The notes: generated by a model not told the origin, from the sequence alone. 52,780 nucleotides of DNA from Bacteroides sp. (GCA_023663265.1 JAMPHV010000009.1:1-52780); one strand, 5' to 3'. Positions 41,173-50,760 are shown, numbered from the stretch's first letter. Program-made: numbers and translations.

Positions 41173-41646
41173 TTATTGAGTGTTGCTTTTTTGCGATTCT
41201 GTATCTTCTTTATTCATTTTTATCTCGGTTTTATCGACAACCTCCAAAAGATTGCTGAGCTTAAACCGTTCCTCCTCGGAAAAATTGCTTAAAAAGCAGT
41301 CCATAAGCTTGTCCTCAAAGTTTTTTATTCCTTCGGCTATAGAACTTCCGCGTTCGGTTACGCAGACCTTAGTCGCCCGACCGTCAAAGGGATCGACGCT
41401 TCTTTTGATATATTTCTTGGATTCAAGCTTCCTGAGCATTACGCTCATTGAGGAAGCCTTTACTCCAAGCTTTTCTGCCAGCGCGTGCTGTTTGGCGCCG
41501 TTATTCTCATAGACAGCGGAAAGTACTTTATAAAACGAGACCTTTAAGCCGCTTTTTCTGATCTCTGTCTCTACCAATTCATCAAATTTTCTTGTTATTT
41601 TTATTATCAGCTTCATCGATTTGTTGTTGTAATCAAACAAATACAT
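41173..41646 (-). CDS. MarR family transcriptional regulator
   Basis: 157 residues, ATG 41,646 after GGAGG. The winged helix (about 40-105) has KQHALAEKLGVKASSMSVML and the wing DPFDGRATKVCVTERG, where DGRA is the family hallmark. It binds DNA as a dimer and usually responds to small aromatic acids or oxidants. tyrA is divergent to it with a shared intergenic region, so it may control itself and tyrA. Confidence 0.9.
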   Translation of the reverse strand: MYLFDYNNKSMKLIIKITRKFDELVETEIRKSGLKVSFYKVLSAVYENNGAKQHALAEKLGVKASSMSVMLRKLESKKYIKRSVDPFDGRATKVCVTERGSSIAEGIKNFEDKLMDCFLSNFSEEERFKLSNLLEVVDKTEIKMNKEDTESQKSNTQ

Positions 41647-41689
41647 AAATACGTCCTCCGTCTGACATAAGGGCACCTATAAAAATCTC

Positions 41690-41740
41690 ACATTGAAACT
41701 TATTTATTTTATTTTATAACAAATACTTCAAATTGTCAAG
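41690..41740 (-). promoter_or_regulatory. Promoter and imperfect operator of the MarR gene
   Basis: Minus strand: TTGACA (41,734-41,739), 17 bases, TAAAAT (41,711-41,716). TTGAA at 41,728-41,732 and TTCAA at about 41,692-41,697 (minus-strand reading) form an imperfect inverted repeat across it. Confidence 0.6.
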
Positions 41741-41801
41741 GGTTTTTTAACAGATTATTATTATTTAGATTATAAAACGTTTAAAAGAAAGGAAGATAAC
41801 T

Positions 41802-42647
41802 ATGAATATTGCTGTTGTCGGCTTGGGACTTATAGGCGGAAGCTTGTGCAAAAGCCTTAAAAAAAATACCTTTCATCATATTATGGGGATAGACTCGGAC
41901 AGGAGTACAATTGCAAAGGCGCTTGAACAAAATGCGATCGACGAGGAGATAACGGCGGACGGATTAAAGGAGGCAAATCTTACCATAATTTGCCTGTACC
42001 CCGAGGCGATATGTGAATTTGTAAAAAAGAACGCCGATAAATTCAAAAAAGGAAGTATAGTGACGGATACCTGCGGCGTAAAAAAGGCGATAGTTGACAG
42101 TTGTACCCCCGTACTGGAGCAAAACGGCGTGATGTTTGTCGGAACTCACCCAATGGCGGGCAGGGAATTCAGCGGTTTTGACTATTCCACCGATACGCTT
42201 TTTGATAACGCAAGCTTTATTATAACTCCCGGGGAGAACACTCCGCAGATCGCCATTGATCTGCTTTCCACATTGGCGGGAAGCATAGGCTTCGGTAAAG
42301 TTGTGGTATCAACTCCCGAAAAGCACGACCAGGTCATAGCCTACACCTCCCAGCTTGCTCATGTTGTTTCCAACGCTTACGTAAAAAGTCCGTCGGTGCT
42401 GGATTTCAACGGCTTTTCCGCGGGAAGCTTTATGGATCTTACAAGAGTCGCCAGGCTTAACGAGGATATGTGGACAAGCCTTTTTATGTGCAACAAGGAG
42501 GCGCTGCTGAGCGAGCTCGACCATATTATCAATAGCATATCGGAATACCGCGACGCAATAAAGGACGGGGACCGCGAGCGTCTTCGCGTTTTATTGAGAG
42601 ACGGAAGGATACTGAAGGAAAAGTGCAGCGAAATGTACAACAAATAG
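41802..42647 (+). CDS. tyrA: Prephenate dehydrogenase
   Basis: 281 residues, normal for a single-domain TyrA. The NAD loop NIAVVGLGLIGGSLCKSLKK starts it. VTDTCGVKK, GTHPMAGREFSGFD (substrate site) and YTSQLAHVVSNAYV are family motifs. It makes 4-hydroxyphenylpyruvate for tyrosine. It lacks an ACT or chorismate-mutase domain. The gene is preceded by AAAGAAAGGAAG and divergent from a MarR regulator. A membrane protein gene follows 21 bases on. Confidence 0.95.
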   Translation: MNIAVVGLGLIGGSLCKSLKKNTFHHIMGIDSDRSTIAKALEQNAIDEEITADGLKEANLTIICLYPEAICEFVKKNADKFKKGSIVTDTCGVKKAIVDSCTPVLEQNGVMFVGTHPMAGREFSGFDYSTDTLFDNASFIITPGENTPQIAIDLLSTLAGSIGFGKVVVSTPEKHDQVIAYTSQLAHVVSNAYVKSPSVLDFNGFSAGSFMDLTRVARLNEDMWTSLFMCNKEALLSELDHIINSISEYRDAIKDGDRERLRVLLRDGRILKEKCSEMYNK

Positions 42648-42668
42648 ACAGTGAAAGGAGAATGGGCA

Positions 42669-43226
42669 ATGTCTAAGCGCGGCGGGAAAAGCTTTAATAT
42701 CGCTTACTGCGGAATAGTTGTGGCTTTGAGCGTCATTGTGATGCTTTTGGCTTTGATACCGTCTATGACCTATGTTTTGCCCGCTGTATCGGGGATATTC
42801 ATTTGGACGATCTCGGATCAGATAAGCAAAAAATGGGGAGTGCTTTCCTATGCCGCTTCCGCGCTGCTGTGCTTTCTGCTTATTCCCGAGATCGAAGCGG
42901 ACCTGTACTACTTGTTTTTTTTCGGTTATTATCCTCTTGCAAAGGATATTGTGGAAAAAATCAAGCCAAGGCTGCTTGGTGCAGCCGTAAAATTTCTCAT
43001 TTTCAACGCGGCTGTTGTCACAGTGTTTAATATATTGTCTCATATAATGAATTTGGAGCAGATATTGGAGGGCTTGGAGGGCTTCGGAGATATGGCTGTC
43101 TATGTGCTTTGGGGAGCCGCCAATATAGCCTTTCTGTTTTACGACCTTTGTTTGAATCATTTGTTTTACGCTTTCAGAAAATGGATAAAGCCCAGGATCA
43201 ACGGGAAGCTGAAAAAAACTTTTTAA
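42669..43226 (+). CDS. Membrane protein of unknown function downstream of tyrA
   Basis: 185 residues with about five membrane helices; SFNIAYCGIVVALSVIVMLLA starts it. ATG 42,669 follows GGAG by eight bases; the GTG at 42,651 lies before that ribosome site and is rejected. Basic C-terminal tail. No family recognised. Probably co-transcribed with tyrA. Confidence 0.65.
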   Translation: MSKRGGKSFNIAYCGIVVALSVIVMLLALIPSMTYVLPAVSGIFIWTISDQISKKWGVLSYAASALLCFLLIPEIEADLYYLFFFGYYPLAKDIVEKIKPRLLGAAVKFLIFNAAVVTVFNILSHIMNLEQILEGLEGFGDMAVYVLWGAANIAFLFYDLCLNHLFYAFRKWIKPRINGKLKKTF

Positions 43227-43256
43227 AATTTGTCGCGGTTTTAATCATTTTACCTC

Positions 43257-43285
43257 TTGACCCTTTGACAAAAATGGTATATAAT
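43257..43285 (+). promoter_or_regulatory. Sigma-A promoter of pckG
   Basis: TTGACC (43,257-43,262), 17 bases, TATAAT (43,280-43,285). Leader of about 95 bases. Confidence 0.8.
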
Positions 43286-43385
43286 AGTATTTGACAAACG
43301 TTGCGCTTTTTGACGAGAAATTTGGCGAAAAGTCGGGAAAGCTCCCCAAGGCGGCGTATTACAAAAAAGAAAAGGAGAACCAATA

Positions 43386-45194
43386 ATGTCAATGACTAAC
43401 AACAAAAACGTTTTGAAGTGGGTTGAAGAAATGCAGGCGTTGACCAAGCCCGACAAGGTAGTTTGGATCGACGGCAGCGATGAACAGCTTAACGCGTTGA
43501 AGGAAGAGGCTATTTCCACAGGCGAGATGATAAGACTTAACCAGGAAGAGCTTCCCGGCTGTATTTATCACAGAACAAAGCCCAACGACGTTGCCCGTGT
43601 TGAGGACAGGACCTTTATCTGCACAAGCAAGAAGGAAAACGCCGGTCCTACCAACAACTGGTGCGACCCCAAGGAAATGTACGCTAAGCTTACTCCTATG
43701 TACGACGGAGTAATGAAAGGCAGAACCATGTACGTTATCCCTTATTCCATGGGACCTATCGGCTCTCCTCTCGCTAAAGTCGGCGTTGAGCTTACCGACT
43801 CGATCTATGTTGTTTTGAATATGGACATAATGACCCGTATGGGCGCACAGGCGTTTAAGAATCTCGGCGATGAAAGCAACGACTTCGTCCGCGGTCTTCA
43901 CTCCAAGGCTGACGTTGATCCCGAGGGCAGATATATAGTACAGTTCCCCGAGGACAATACCATTTGGAGCATCAACTCCGCTTACGGCGGAAACGTTCTT
44001 CTCGGCAAAAAGTGCTTTGCGCTTCGTATCGCCTCCTACCAGGGCTGGAAAGAGGGCTGGATGGCAGAGCATATGCTTATTCTCGGCATAGAGAAGCCCG
44101 ACGGAGACATTAAGTACGTTACTGCCGCTTTCCCCTCTGCCTGCGGCAAAACAAACCTCGCGATGCTTATCCCTCCCGAGGGTTACAGAAACAAGGGCTA
44201 TAAGGTATGGACGGTAGGCGACGATATAGCATGGCTGAAGCAGGGTCCCGACGGAAAGCTTTACGCTATCAATCCCGAGAACGGCTTCTTCGGCGTTGCT
44301 CCCGGAACCAACGAAAAATCCAACTACAACGCTCTTCAGTCAACCAAGAAAAACACTATCTTCACCAACGTTGCTATCAACAACGATACCAACACCGTAT
44401 GGTGGGAGGGACTTGACAAGAATCCTCCCGAAAACGCTACCGAGTGGAAGGGCGCAAAGGTCAACGGCAAGGAGTATGTTGCCGCAATGGGACCCGACGG
44501 TAAGCCTCAAAAGCTTGCTCACCCCAACAGCCGCTTTACGGCTCCCGCAGAAAACTGCCCCTGCATTTCCAAGGAATTTAACAATCCCGCAGGCGTTCCC
44601 ATTTCCGCAATGATATTCGGCGGACGCAGAGCAAAGACCGCTCCTCTTGTATATCAGAGCTTCGACTGGAATCACGGCGTATTCGTAGGCTCGATCATGG
44701 CGTCCGAGACCACTGCCGCCGCCGCGGGCGCGGTAGGCGTTGTAAGACGCGATCCTATGGCTATGCTTCCTTTCTGCGGTTATAATATGGCGGATTATTG
44801 GCAGCATTGGGTAGATATGGGCGTTAAGCTCGGAGAAAACGCTCCCAAGATATTCAATGTCAACTGGTTTAGGACCGACGACGAGGGTCACTTTATCTGG
44901 CCCGGCTTCGGCGACAATATGCGCGTTCTTGACTGGATCATTCAGCGCGTCGAGGGCAAGGTAGACGCTGTCGAGACGGCTATCGGATATGAGCCCAAGC
45001 CCGAGGACATCAATATTGAAGGTCTTGAGGGAGAGGGAATTACCCTTGATGTTATCAAGGAGCTTTTGTCCGTTGACGTTGAATACTGGAAAGAGGACGT
45101 TAAGGGCATAAAGGAATTTTACGCTAAGTTTGGCGATAAGCTTCCCGAGGAAATGAAGAAGCAGCTTGCCGCTCTTGAAGCAAGGCTTGGTTAA
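43386..45194 (+). CDS. pckG: Phosphoenolpyruvate carboxykinase (GTP)
   Basis: 602 residues, the full GTP-type length. AFPSACGKTNLAMLIP is the nucleotide P-loop with the mobile Cys (about residue 240-255), RTMYVIPYSMGP the PEP site, and NGFFGVAPGTNEKSN and FNVNWFRTDDEG later motifs. It turns oxaloacetate and GTP into PEP, or in fermenting gut anaerobes fixes CO2 into oxaloacetate. It has its own promoter, AGGAG site and a shared terminator repeat. Codon choice is skewed to frequent codons, fitting high expression. Confidence 0.97.
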   Translation: MSMTNNKNVLKWVEEMQALTKPDKVVWIDGSDEQLNALKEEAISTGEMIRLNQEELPGCIYHRTKPNDVARVEDRTFICTSKKENAGPTNNWCDPKEMYAKLTPMYDGVMKGRTMYVIPYSMGPIGSPLAKVGVELTDSIYVVLNMDIMTRMGAQAFKNLGDESNDFVRGLHSKADVDPEGRYIVQFPEDNTIWSINSAYGGNVLLGKKCFALRIASYQGWKEGWMAEHMLILGIEKPDGDIKYVTAAFPSACGKTNLAMLIPPEGYRNKGYKVWTVGDDIAWLKQGPDGKLYAINPENGFFGVAPGTNEKSNYNALQSTKKNTIFTNVAINNDTNTVWWEGLDKNPPENATEWKGAKVNGKEYVAAMGPDGKPQKLAHPNSRFTAPAENCPCISKEFNNPAGVPISAMIFGGRRAKTAPLVYQSFDWNHGVFVGSIMASETTAAAAGAVGVVRRDPMAMLPFCGYNMADYWQHWVDMGVKLGENAPKIFNVNWFRTDDEGHFIWPGFGDNMRVLDWIIQRVEGKVDAVETAIGYEPKPEDINIEGLEGEGITLDVIKELLSVDVEYWKEDVKGIKEFYAKFGDKLPEEMKKQLAALEARLG

Positions 45195-45204
45195 AAAATC
45201 GAAT

Positions 45205-45262
45205 ATTATTAAAAAAACGACCTGTCAAAAACGGGTCGTTTTTTCGTTATAATAATTGACGA
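45205..45262. repeat. Dispersed terminator repeat, copy 3
   Basis: Arms 45,212-45,225 and 45,231-45,244 with a CAAAA loop, then CGTTATAATAATTGA. It ends pckG and the leftward small gene. Confidence 0.88.
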
Positions 45263-45272
45263 TTATCAATTT

Positions 45273-45422
45273 TTATTGCTCCTGTTCTTTTGCCATTGCA
45301 AGCTTATCGAGTAATTCAACGATTTCTTCGATCGTATAATTTTTTTTATCTCCATTTGTAAAAATCAAGCGTAACTCATAAAGCGTTGCCATTTTTGTAT
45401 CTTGTCTTTCTTTTTCGGTCAT
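45273..45422 (-). CDS. Small conserved-looking protein of unknown function
   Basis: 49 residues. GGAGGTGAT stands at ideal distance from ATG 45,422, the best ribosome site in the region, which argues that it is real. The sequence is amphipathic: LYELRLIFTNG then a helix IEEIVELLDKLA. No family recognised. It reads leftward from between nifJ's terminator and pckG's. Confidence 0.6.
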   Translation of the reverse strand: MTEKERQDTKMATLYELRLIFTNGDKKNYTIEEIVELLDKLAMAKEQEQ

Positions 45423-45493
45423 TGTAATCACCTCCTGCCGTATATATTTTATCACAAGACGTTAATATTGTCAACAGTTATCGATCGATAAAC

Positions 45494-45532
45494 AAATATC
45501 CGCACCTGTTAAAATCAGATGCGGATATTTCA
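45494..45532 (-). terminator. Terminator of nifJ
   Basis: AAATATCCGCA, a 15-nt loop and TGCGGATATTT, 20 bases past the nifJ stop. Confidence 0.7.
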
Positions 45533-45549
45533 ATATTACTTATTAGGAA

Positions 45550-48500
45550 TTATTCGGCAGGCTTATAGTAATCTACCAATCCTACCAAATCGTCGTAACG
45601 CTTCTTGGAGTTCTCAACAGCCTTATTGAAGAGCACCTCAGCCTTGGCGGGATTCTGACGGGCGAGGGAATTATAGCGTACCTCTCTCATCATAAACGCC
45701 TTATAATCGCCTGTGGGAGCCTTGCAATCCAAGCTGAAGGGATTCTTTCCTTCGGCGGCAAGAGCGGGATTAAATCTGAAGATGTTCCAGTAGCCCGCTT
45801 CAACGGCTTCCTTTTCAACCTGCTGAGCTATTGCCAAGCCGCCCTTGATACCGTGGTTGATGCAAGGAGCGTAGCAGATGATGAGGGAAGGACCGTCGTA
45901 AGCTTCCGCCTCGAGGATAGCCTTTAAGCACTGGTTCTTGTCCGCGCCCAAGGAAACCTGAGCCACGTATACATAGCCGTACTTCATTGCGATTCCTGCA
46001 AGGTCCTTGTTCTTGATATCCTTGCCGCCTGCCGCAAACTGAGCGATAGCGCCGATAGGCGTAGCCTTGGAGGCTTGACCGCCTGTGTTGGAGTAAACCT
46101 CGGTATCGAATACCATAATGTTGATATTCTTGCCGCTGGCGAGAACGTGATCAACACCGCCGTAACCGATGTCGTATGCCCAGCCGTCGCCGCCGAATAT
46201 CCAGTTGGACTTCTTGGAAAGGTAATCCTTAAGCTTAAGAACCTCCGCTCTGTCGGGATTATCGCAGCCGCATGCCTCAAGAGCCGCAACCAGCTCCTTG
46301 GTAGCCTTTGCGTTAGCCGCGCCGTCGTTGGCGGTCTCAAAATACTTGGCGATCTTTTCCTTTACCTCAGGCTTTTCAGCTTTTTCGTCAAGAGCCTTCA
46401 AATGAGCCTGCGCTCTTGCTCTCAATGTGTCCTGCGCAAGGAACATACCGAAGCCGAATTCCGCGTTGTCCTCGAACAGCGAGTTGCCCCAAGCGGGACC
46501 CTTGCCCTCGGCGTTAACGGTGTAAGGAGTAGAGGGTGCGGAGCCGCCCCAAATGGAGGAACAGCCTGTTGCGTTTGCGATATACATTCTGTCCCCGAAG
46601 AGCTGTGTAACAAGCTTAGCGTAAGGAGTTTCGCCGCAGCCCGCGCATGCGCCCGAGAACTCGAGGAGAGGCTGCTTGAACTGGCTGCCCTTAACGGTGT
46701 TTTCCTTGAACTTTTCGAGAACCTCGGGCTTGGACTGGAGCTTGTGAGCGTAGTCGAAGCCTTCCTGCTCCGACATCTGACTGTCGAGAGGCTTCATTGC
46801 AAGAGCCTTGGTCTTGGCAGGACAGGTGTTGACGCAAGCGCCGCAGCCTGTGCAGTCAAGCACGGAAACAGCCATGGTGTACTTGTAGCCGGGCATACCT
46901 GTAGCGTCCTTGGTCTTCATGGAAGCGGGAGCCTTGGAAGCTTCCTCCTCGGTCATGATAACGGGACGGATAACGGCATGAGGACAAACAACGGAGCACT
47001 GGTTGCACTGGATACAGTTTTCGGGGATCCACTCGGGGACGTCTACCGCGATACCGCGCTTTTCAAATGCAGCGGAGCCCTGAGGGAACGTACCGTCGGG
47101 CATTTTGGTAAATGTGGAAACGGGGAGCTCGTCGCCTCTCTGCGCGTTGCAGGGAGTTTGAATGGTGTTGATGAAGTCTTCAAGGTCTTTTCTGTCGCTT
47201 ACTGCCTTAACGGTGGGAAGACCGCCCTCGCAGTCCGCCCAAGCGGCGGGAACGTCAACCTTGACTACCTCTCCGGCGCCTCTCTCGATAGCGGCGTAGT
47301 TCATATTTACTATATCGTCGCCCTTTTTGGCAAAGGATTTGTATGCAGCCTTCTTCATGTAGTCGATAGCTTCGTCGCCGGGAATGATGTTCGCGATAGA
47401 GAAGAACGCGGACTGGAGCACGGTGTTGGTCTTGTTGCCCAAGCCGATCTCCTTAGCGACCTTGATAGCGTTGATGATATAGAAATTGATGTTGTTCTTT
47501 GCGATATATGCCTTTACGGGAGCGGGAAGCTTTTCGTCAAGCTCGTCCGCGGACCACTGGCAGTTCAGCAGGAAGCTGCCTCCGGGGATAACGTCCTGTA
47601 CCATATTGTACTTGTCAATATAGCTGGGGTTATGGCATGCAACAAAGTTAGCCTTGTTTACGAAATATGTTGACTTAATGGGACTCTTGCCGAAGCGCAG
47701 GTGAGAAATGGTCACGCCGCCCGACTTTTTGGAGTCGTAAGCAAAGTAAGCCTGCGCGTACATATCGGTATGGTCGCCGATGATCTTGATCGAGTTTTTG
47801 TTTGCGCCGACCGTACCGTCGGAGCCGAGACCCCAGAATTTGCAGCAGGTAGTGCCCTCGGGAGTGGTGTTGGGATTCTCGGTGATGGGAAGCGACAGAT
47901 TGGTAACGTCGTCCTCGATACCGATAGTGAACTGAGGCTTGCTCTCGTTGTTGTAAACCGCGATGATCTGCGCGGGGTTGCAGTCCTTGGAGCCGAGACC
48001 GTAGCGTCCGCTGTATACGGGAACGTCCGCAAACTTGTTGGCCTTTCTGAGAGCTGCGACAACGTCAAGATAAAGGGGCTCGCCCAAAGAACCGGGCTCC
48101 TTGGTTCTGTCAAGAACGCTGATCTTCTTGACGGTGGAGGGAATGGCGTCCACAAAAGCGTCGATGCTGAACGGACGGTAAAGTCTTACCTTAACAAGAC
48201 CTACCTTTTTGCCCTGTGCAAGCAAATAGTCAATGGTTTCCTCGATTGTATCGCATACGGAGCCCATAGCAACGATGATCTGCTCGGCGTCGGGAGCGCC
48301 GTAGTAGTTAAAGAGCTTGTAATCTGTTCCGATCTCCTTGTTGACCTTGTCCATATACTCGGTAACGATAGCGGGAAGCTCGTTGTAGTACTTGTTTGAA
48401 GCTTCCTTAGCCTGGAAGAAGATGTCGGGATTCTGAGCCGTACCGCGGAGAGTGGGGTGCTCGGGGTTGAGAGCGCGGCTGCGGAAATCAGCCAAAGCGT

Positions 48501-49092
48501 CTTGGTCGATCATGCCCTTAAGAGTGTCGTAATCCCAAACCTCGATCTTCTGGATCTCATGAGAGGTCCTAAAGCCGTCAAAGAAGTGCAGGAAGGGAAC
48601 CTTGCCCTTGATGGTGGAAAGATGAGCGACGGCGCCCAAGTCCATTACCTCTTGAGGGTTGGTGGAGCAGAGCATGGCGTAGCCTGTCTGACGGCAGGCG
48701 TAAACGTCGCTGTGGTCGCCGAAGATGGAGAGCGCATGCGTAGCCAGTGCGCGCGCGGATACATGAATAACGCTGGGGAGCAGCTCGCCCGCGATTTTGT
48801 ACATATTGGGTATCATCAAGAGCAAGCCCTGTGATGCGGTATAAGTGGTCGTAAGAGCGCCTGCGGTCAAGGAACCGTGAACGGCGCCTGCCGCGCCTGC
48901 CTCGGACTGCATTTCCACAACCTTAACTTCTGTTCCGAAAACATTCTTTCTTCCCTGAGTAGCCCAAGCGTCGGTAACCTCGGCCATTACGGAAGAGGGG
49001 GTGATGGGGTAGATCGCGGCAACCTCGGTAAACGCGTATGAAACGTGACCGGCAGCGTTGTTACCATCCATCGTAAGCTTTTGTCTTGCCAT
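45550..49092 (-). CDS. nifJ: Pyruvate:ferredoxin (flavodoxin) oxidoreductase
   Basis: 1,180 residues, the full single-chain form. IYPITPSSVMAEVTDAWA near the start is the pyrimidine domain. A CoA-binding and gamma domain follow. Two [4Fe-4S] motifs, CIQCNQCSVVCPHA and CTGCGACVNTCPAK, lie at about 690-760, and GGDGWAYDIGYGG is the TPP loop at about 965. CAGCGETPYAKL supplies the third cluster's Cys. It oxidises pyruvate to acetyl-CoA and CO2 and reduces ferredoxin. Strong promoter and AGGAGG site. Confidence 0.98.
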   Translation of the reverse strand: MARQKLTMDGNNAAGHVSYAFTEVAAIYPITPSSVMAEVTDAWATQGRKNVFGTEVKVVEMQSEAGAAGAVHGSLTAGALTTTYTASQGLLLMIPNMYKIAGELLPSVIHVSARALATHALSIFGDHSDVYACRQTGYAMLCSTNPQEVMDLGAVAHLSTIKGKVPFLHFFDGFRTSHEIQKIEVWDYDTLKGMIDQDALADFRSRALNPEHPTLRGTAQNPDIFFQAKEASNKYYNELPAIVTEYMDKVNKEIGTDYKLFNYYGAPDAEQIIVAMGSVCDTIEETIDYLLAQGKKVGLVKVRLYRPFSIDAFVDAIPSTVKKISVLDRTKEPGSLGEPLYLDVVAALRKANKFADVPVYSGRYGLGSKDCNPAQIIAVYNNESKPQFTIGIEDDVTNLSLPITENPNTTPEGTTCCKFWGLGSDGTVGANKNSIKIIGDHTDMYAQAYFAYDSKKSGGVTISHLRFGKSPIKSTYFVNKANFVACHNPSYIDKYNMVQDVIPGGSFLLNCQWSADELDEKLPAPVKAYIAKNNINFYIINAIKVAKEIGLGNKTNTVLQSAFFSIANIIPGDEAIDYMKKAAYKSFAKKGDDIVNMNYAAIERGAGEVVKVDVPAAWADCEGGLPTVKAVSDRKDLEDFINTIQTPCNAQRGDELPVSTFTKMPDGTFPQGSAAFEKRGIAVDVPEWIPENCIQCNQCSVVCPHAVIRPVIMTEEEASKAPASMKTKDATGMPGYKYTMAVSVLDCTGCGACVNTCPAKTKALAMKPLDSQMSEQEGFDYAHKLQSKPEVLEKFKENTVKGSQFKQPLLEFSGACAGCGETPYAKLVTQLFGDRMYIANATGCSSIWGGSAPSTPYTVNAEGKGPAWGNSLFEDNAEFGFGMFLAQDTLRARAQAHLKALDEKAEKPEVKEKIAKYFETANDGAANAKATKELVAALEACGCDNPDRAEVLKLKDYLSKKSNWIFGGDGWAYDIGYGGVDHVLASGKNINIMVFDTEVYSNTGGQASKATPIGAIAQFAAGGKDIKNKDLAGIAMKYGYVYVAQVSLGADKNQCLKAILEAEAYDGPSLIICYAPCINHGIKGGLAIAQQVEKEAVEAGYWNIFRFNPALAAEGKNPFSLDCKAPTGDYKAFMMREVRYNSLARQNPAKAEVLFNKAVENSKKRYDDLVGLVDYYKPAE

Positions 49093-49188
49093 TGGAATAA
49101 TCCTCCTTCTTTTTGCATAAATCTTATAATTTTTATTGAATTATCTGCGGAGCCATACATAAAAGCTCCTATTTATGCTATCTTAAAA

Positions 49189-49217
49189 ATTATAACACAA
49201 TTAGTCCGATTTGTAAA
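49189..49217 (-). promoter_or_regulatory. Sigma-A promoter of nifJ
   Basis: Minus strand: TTTACA (49,212-49,217), 17 bases, TATAAT (49,189-49,194). A GGAGC/GCTCC hairpin lies in the leader at about 49,149-49,170. Confidence 0.85.
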
Positions 49218-49221
49218 CACC

Positions 49222-50586
49222 TTACATTACATTTTTAGGAAGATTTTTACGGATTTTTTTTCTTTTTTTTTCGTCTGCTCCGAAGCTTGCCTTTTCCACC
49301 TCGGAGGACAGTATCAGTACGGCGGGAAGATTGGGCATCGCCATTAAGCCGTTAAGCAGGTCCGAAAGCTGCCATACAAGCTCTATTTTTACCGTTGCTC
49401 CCACGACAGCGGCTAACGCAAAGACGATAAGATACAGACGGCGTCCCTTTTTTCCTCCCATGAGGTACTCGAGGGAGGAGCTGCCGTACACCGACCAGCC
49501 CGCTGCGGTGGTAACGGCGAAAACCGTTATGGCTATCGCCACAAAGCCTGCCGAAAAATCCCCGAAAATGCTTCCGAAGGAGTAGACCGCGTTTGAAATA
49601 CCGTCGGCGGCGATCTTGTCCCCGCCCGTTACCAAAAGGGTCAAGGCGGTCATGGTACACATGACGACGGTGTCGAAAAAAACTTGAAGCATTGCCCACA
49701 TACCTTGTTTATGAGGGTCTTCGCACTGTGTGGCGCTGTTCAGCATAACGCTGCTCCCAAGTCCCGCTTCATTGGAAAAAACTCCTCTGCGAAAGCCCCA
49801 GCTCATGCTCTTCATCATAAGCGAGCCCAAAACGCCTCCGCTTACGGCCGAAGCGTCAAACGCCTCCGAAACTATCCTTACGATCACCCTCGGAAGCTCG
49901 CCTGCGTTAAAGATAATGACCGCCGCGCAGCCGAAAATATAGACGGCTGAAATTACGGGTATGACCTTTTCCGTTACCCTGCCGAACAGCTTGACGCCGC
50001 CGAATATCAGCCATGCCAGCAAAGCGGCGGACGCGGCGCCTATGACCCATGTCGGTATTCCGAAGGCTCCGTTCAGAGCTCCCGACATGGCGTTTATCTG
50101 CGTCATATTCCCTATGCCTATGCTTGCGGCAACGCAGAGAAGAGCGTACAGCTTTCCCGCGGCGGGAGTGTTGAAGGCTGCCGATATATAGTGAAAGGCT
50201 CCTCCGAAATAGCTTCCGTCGGTCCTTTTGACGCGGTGCTTCATTCCCAAAACATTTTCGCCGTAGCAGGTAGCCATTCCGAGAAAGGCGGAAATAAGCA
50301 TCCAAAAGACCGCTCCCGCCCCGCCTACCGCTACCGCCGAGCCTACCGCCACGATATTTCCCGTTCCCAAGGTTGTGGCGAGAGCCGAGGTAAGCGTTTG
50401 TATGGGTGAAAGATTTTTTTCGTCTCCCTTTTCCTTGGTTTTGCTGAACAAGGTCTCCAAAAAAATACCTCTCAGCCTCGTAAACTGAGAAAATCCGATC
50501 TTGACCGTAAAAATGACGCCCGTCAGCAGATATATTACAAGCATCGGAGCGCCCCAAATTACGTTATCGTTTATCCATTGCAGCAT
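49222..50586 (-). CDS. Sodium:alanine/glycine symporter (AGCS family)
   Basis: 454 residues with about 10-11 membrane helices. ATTLGTGNIVAVGSAVAVGG (residues about 71-90) and RRGVFSNEAGLGSS are AGCS signatures. It takes up alanine or glycine with Na+. The C-terminus is a short Lys/Arg-rich tail encoded by a T-rich stretch on the + strand. Its stop is very close to the nifJ promoter, only 5 bases before the -35 box. Confidence 0.93.
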   Translation of the reverse strand: MLQWINDNVIWGAPMLVIYLLTGVIFTVKIGFSQFTRLRGIFLETLFSKTKEKGDEKNLSPIQTLTSALATTLGTGNIVAVGSAVAVGGAGAVFWMLISAFLGMATCYGENVLGMKHRVKRTDGSYFGGAFHYISAAFNTPAAGKLYALLCVAASIGIGNMTQINAMSGALNGAFGIPTWVIGAASAALLAWLIFGGVKLFGRVTEKVIPVISAVYIFGCAAVIIFNAGELPRVIVRIVSEAFDASAVSGGVLGSLMMKSMSWGFRRGVFSNEAGLGSSVMLNSATQCEDPHKQGMWAMLQVFFDTVVMCTMTALTLLVTGGDKIAADGISNAVYSFGSIFGDFSAGFVAIAITVFAVTTAAGWSVYGSSSLEYLMGGKKGRRLYLIVFALAAVVGATVKIELVWQLSDLLNGLMAMPNLPAVLILSSEVEKASFGADEKKRKKIRKNLPKNVM

Positions 50587-50702
50587 ATCAACAACCGTTC
50601 CTTTTTTGTAGTGACGGGAAAATCCCCTCTGCTTGTCATTTTATGCCGCTTTTGAAATAAAAATGAACAAGCCCGCGCAAAAATAACGCGGCTTGAAAAA
50701 CA

Positions 50703-50760
50703 AAACGGGCTGTAAAAAAACGACCTGTCGGATACGGGTCGTTTTTTCGTCATAATAATT
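50703..50760. repeat. Dispersed terminator repeat, copy 4
   Basis: Arms 50,715-50,728 and 50,734-50,747 with a CGGAT loop. Preceded by CGGGCTGT, followed by CGTCATAATAATT. It stands 12 bases after the end of the hydrolase pseudogene. Confidence 0.88.

Noticed and set aside
43264-43290. TTGACA nine bases before the pckG TATAAT as the -35 box
   Set aside because: Spacing is far too short. The TTGACC seven bases upstream gives the proper 17-base spacer.
46075-47673. 532-codon rightward ORF inside nifJ
   Set aside because: Exact antisense of a highly conserved enzyme gene with biased codon use. Such shadows are expected, and no ribosome site precedes it.
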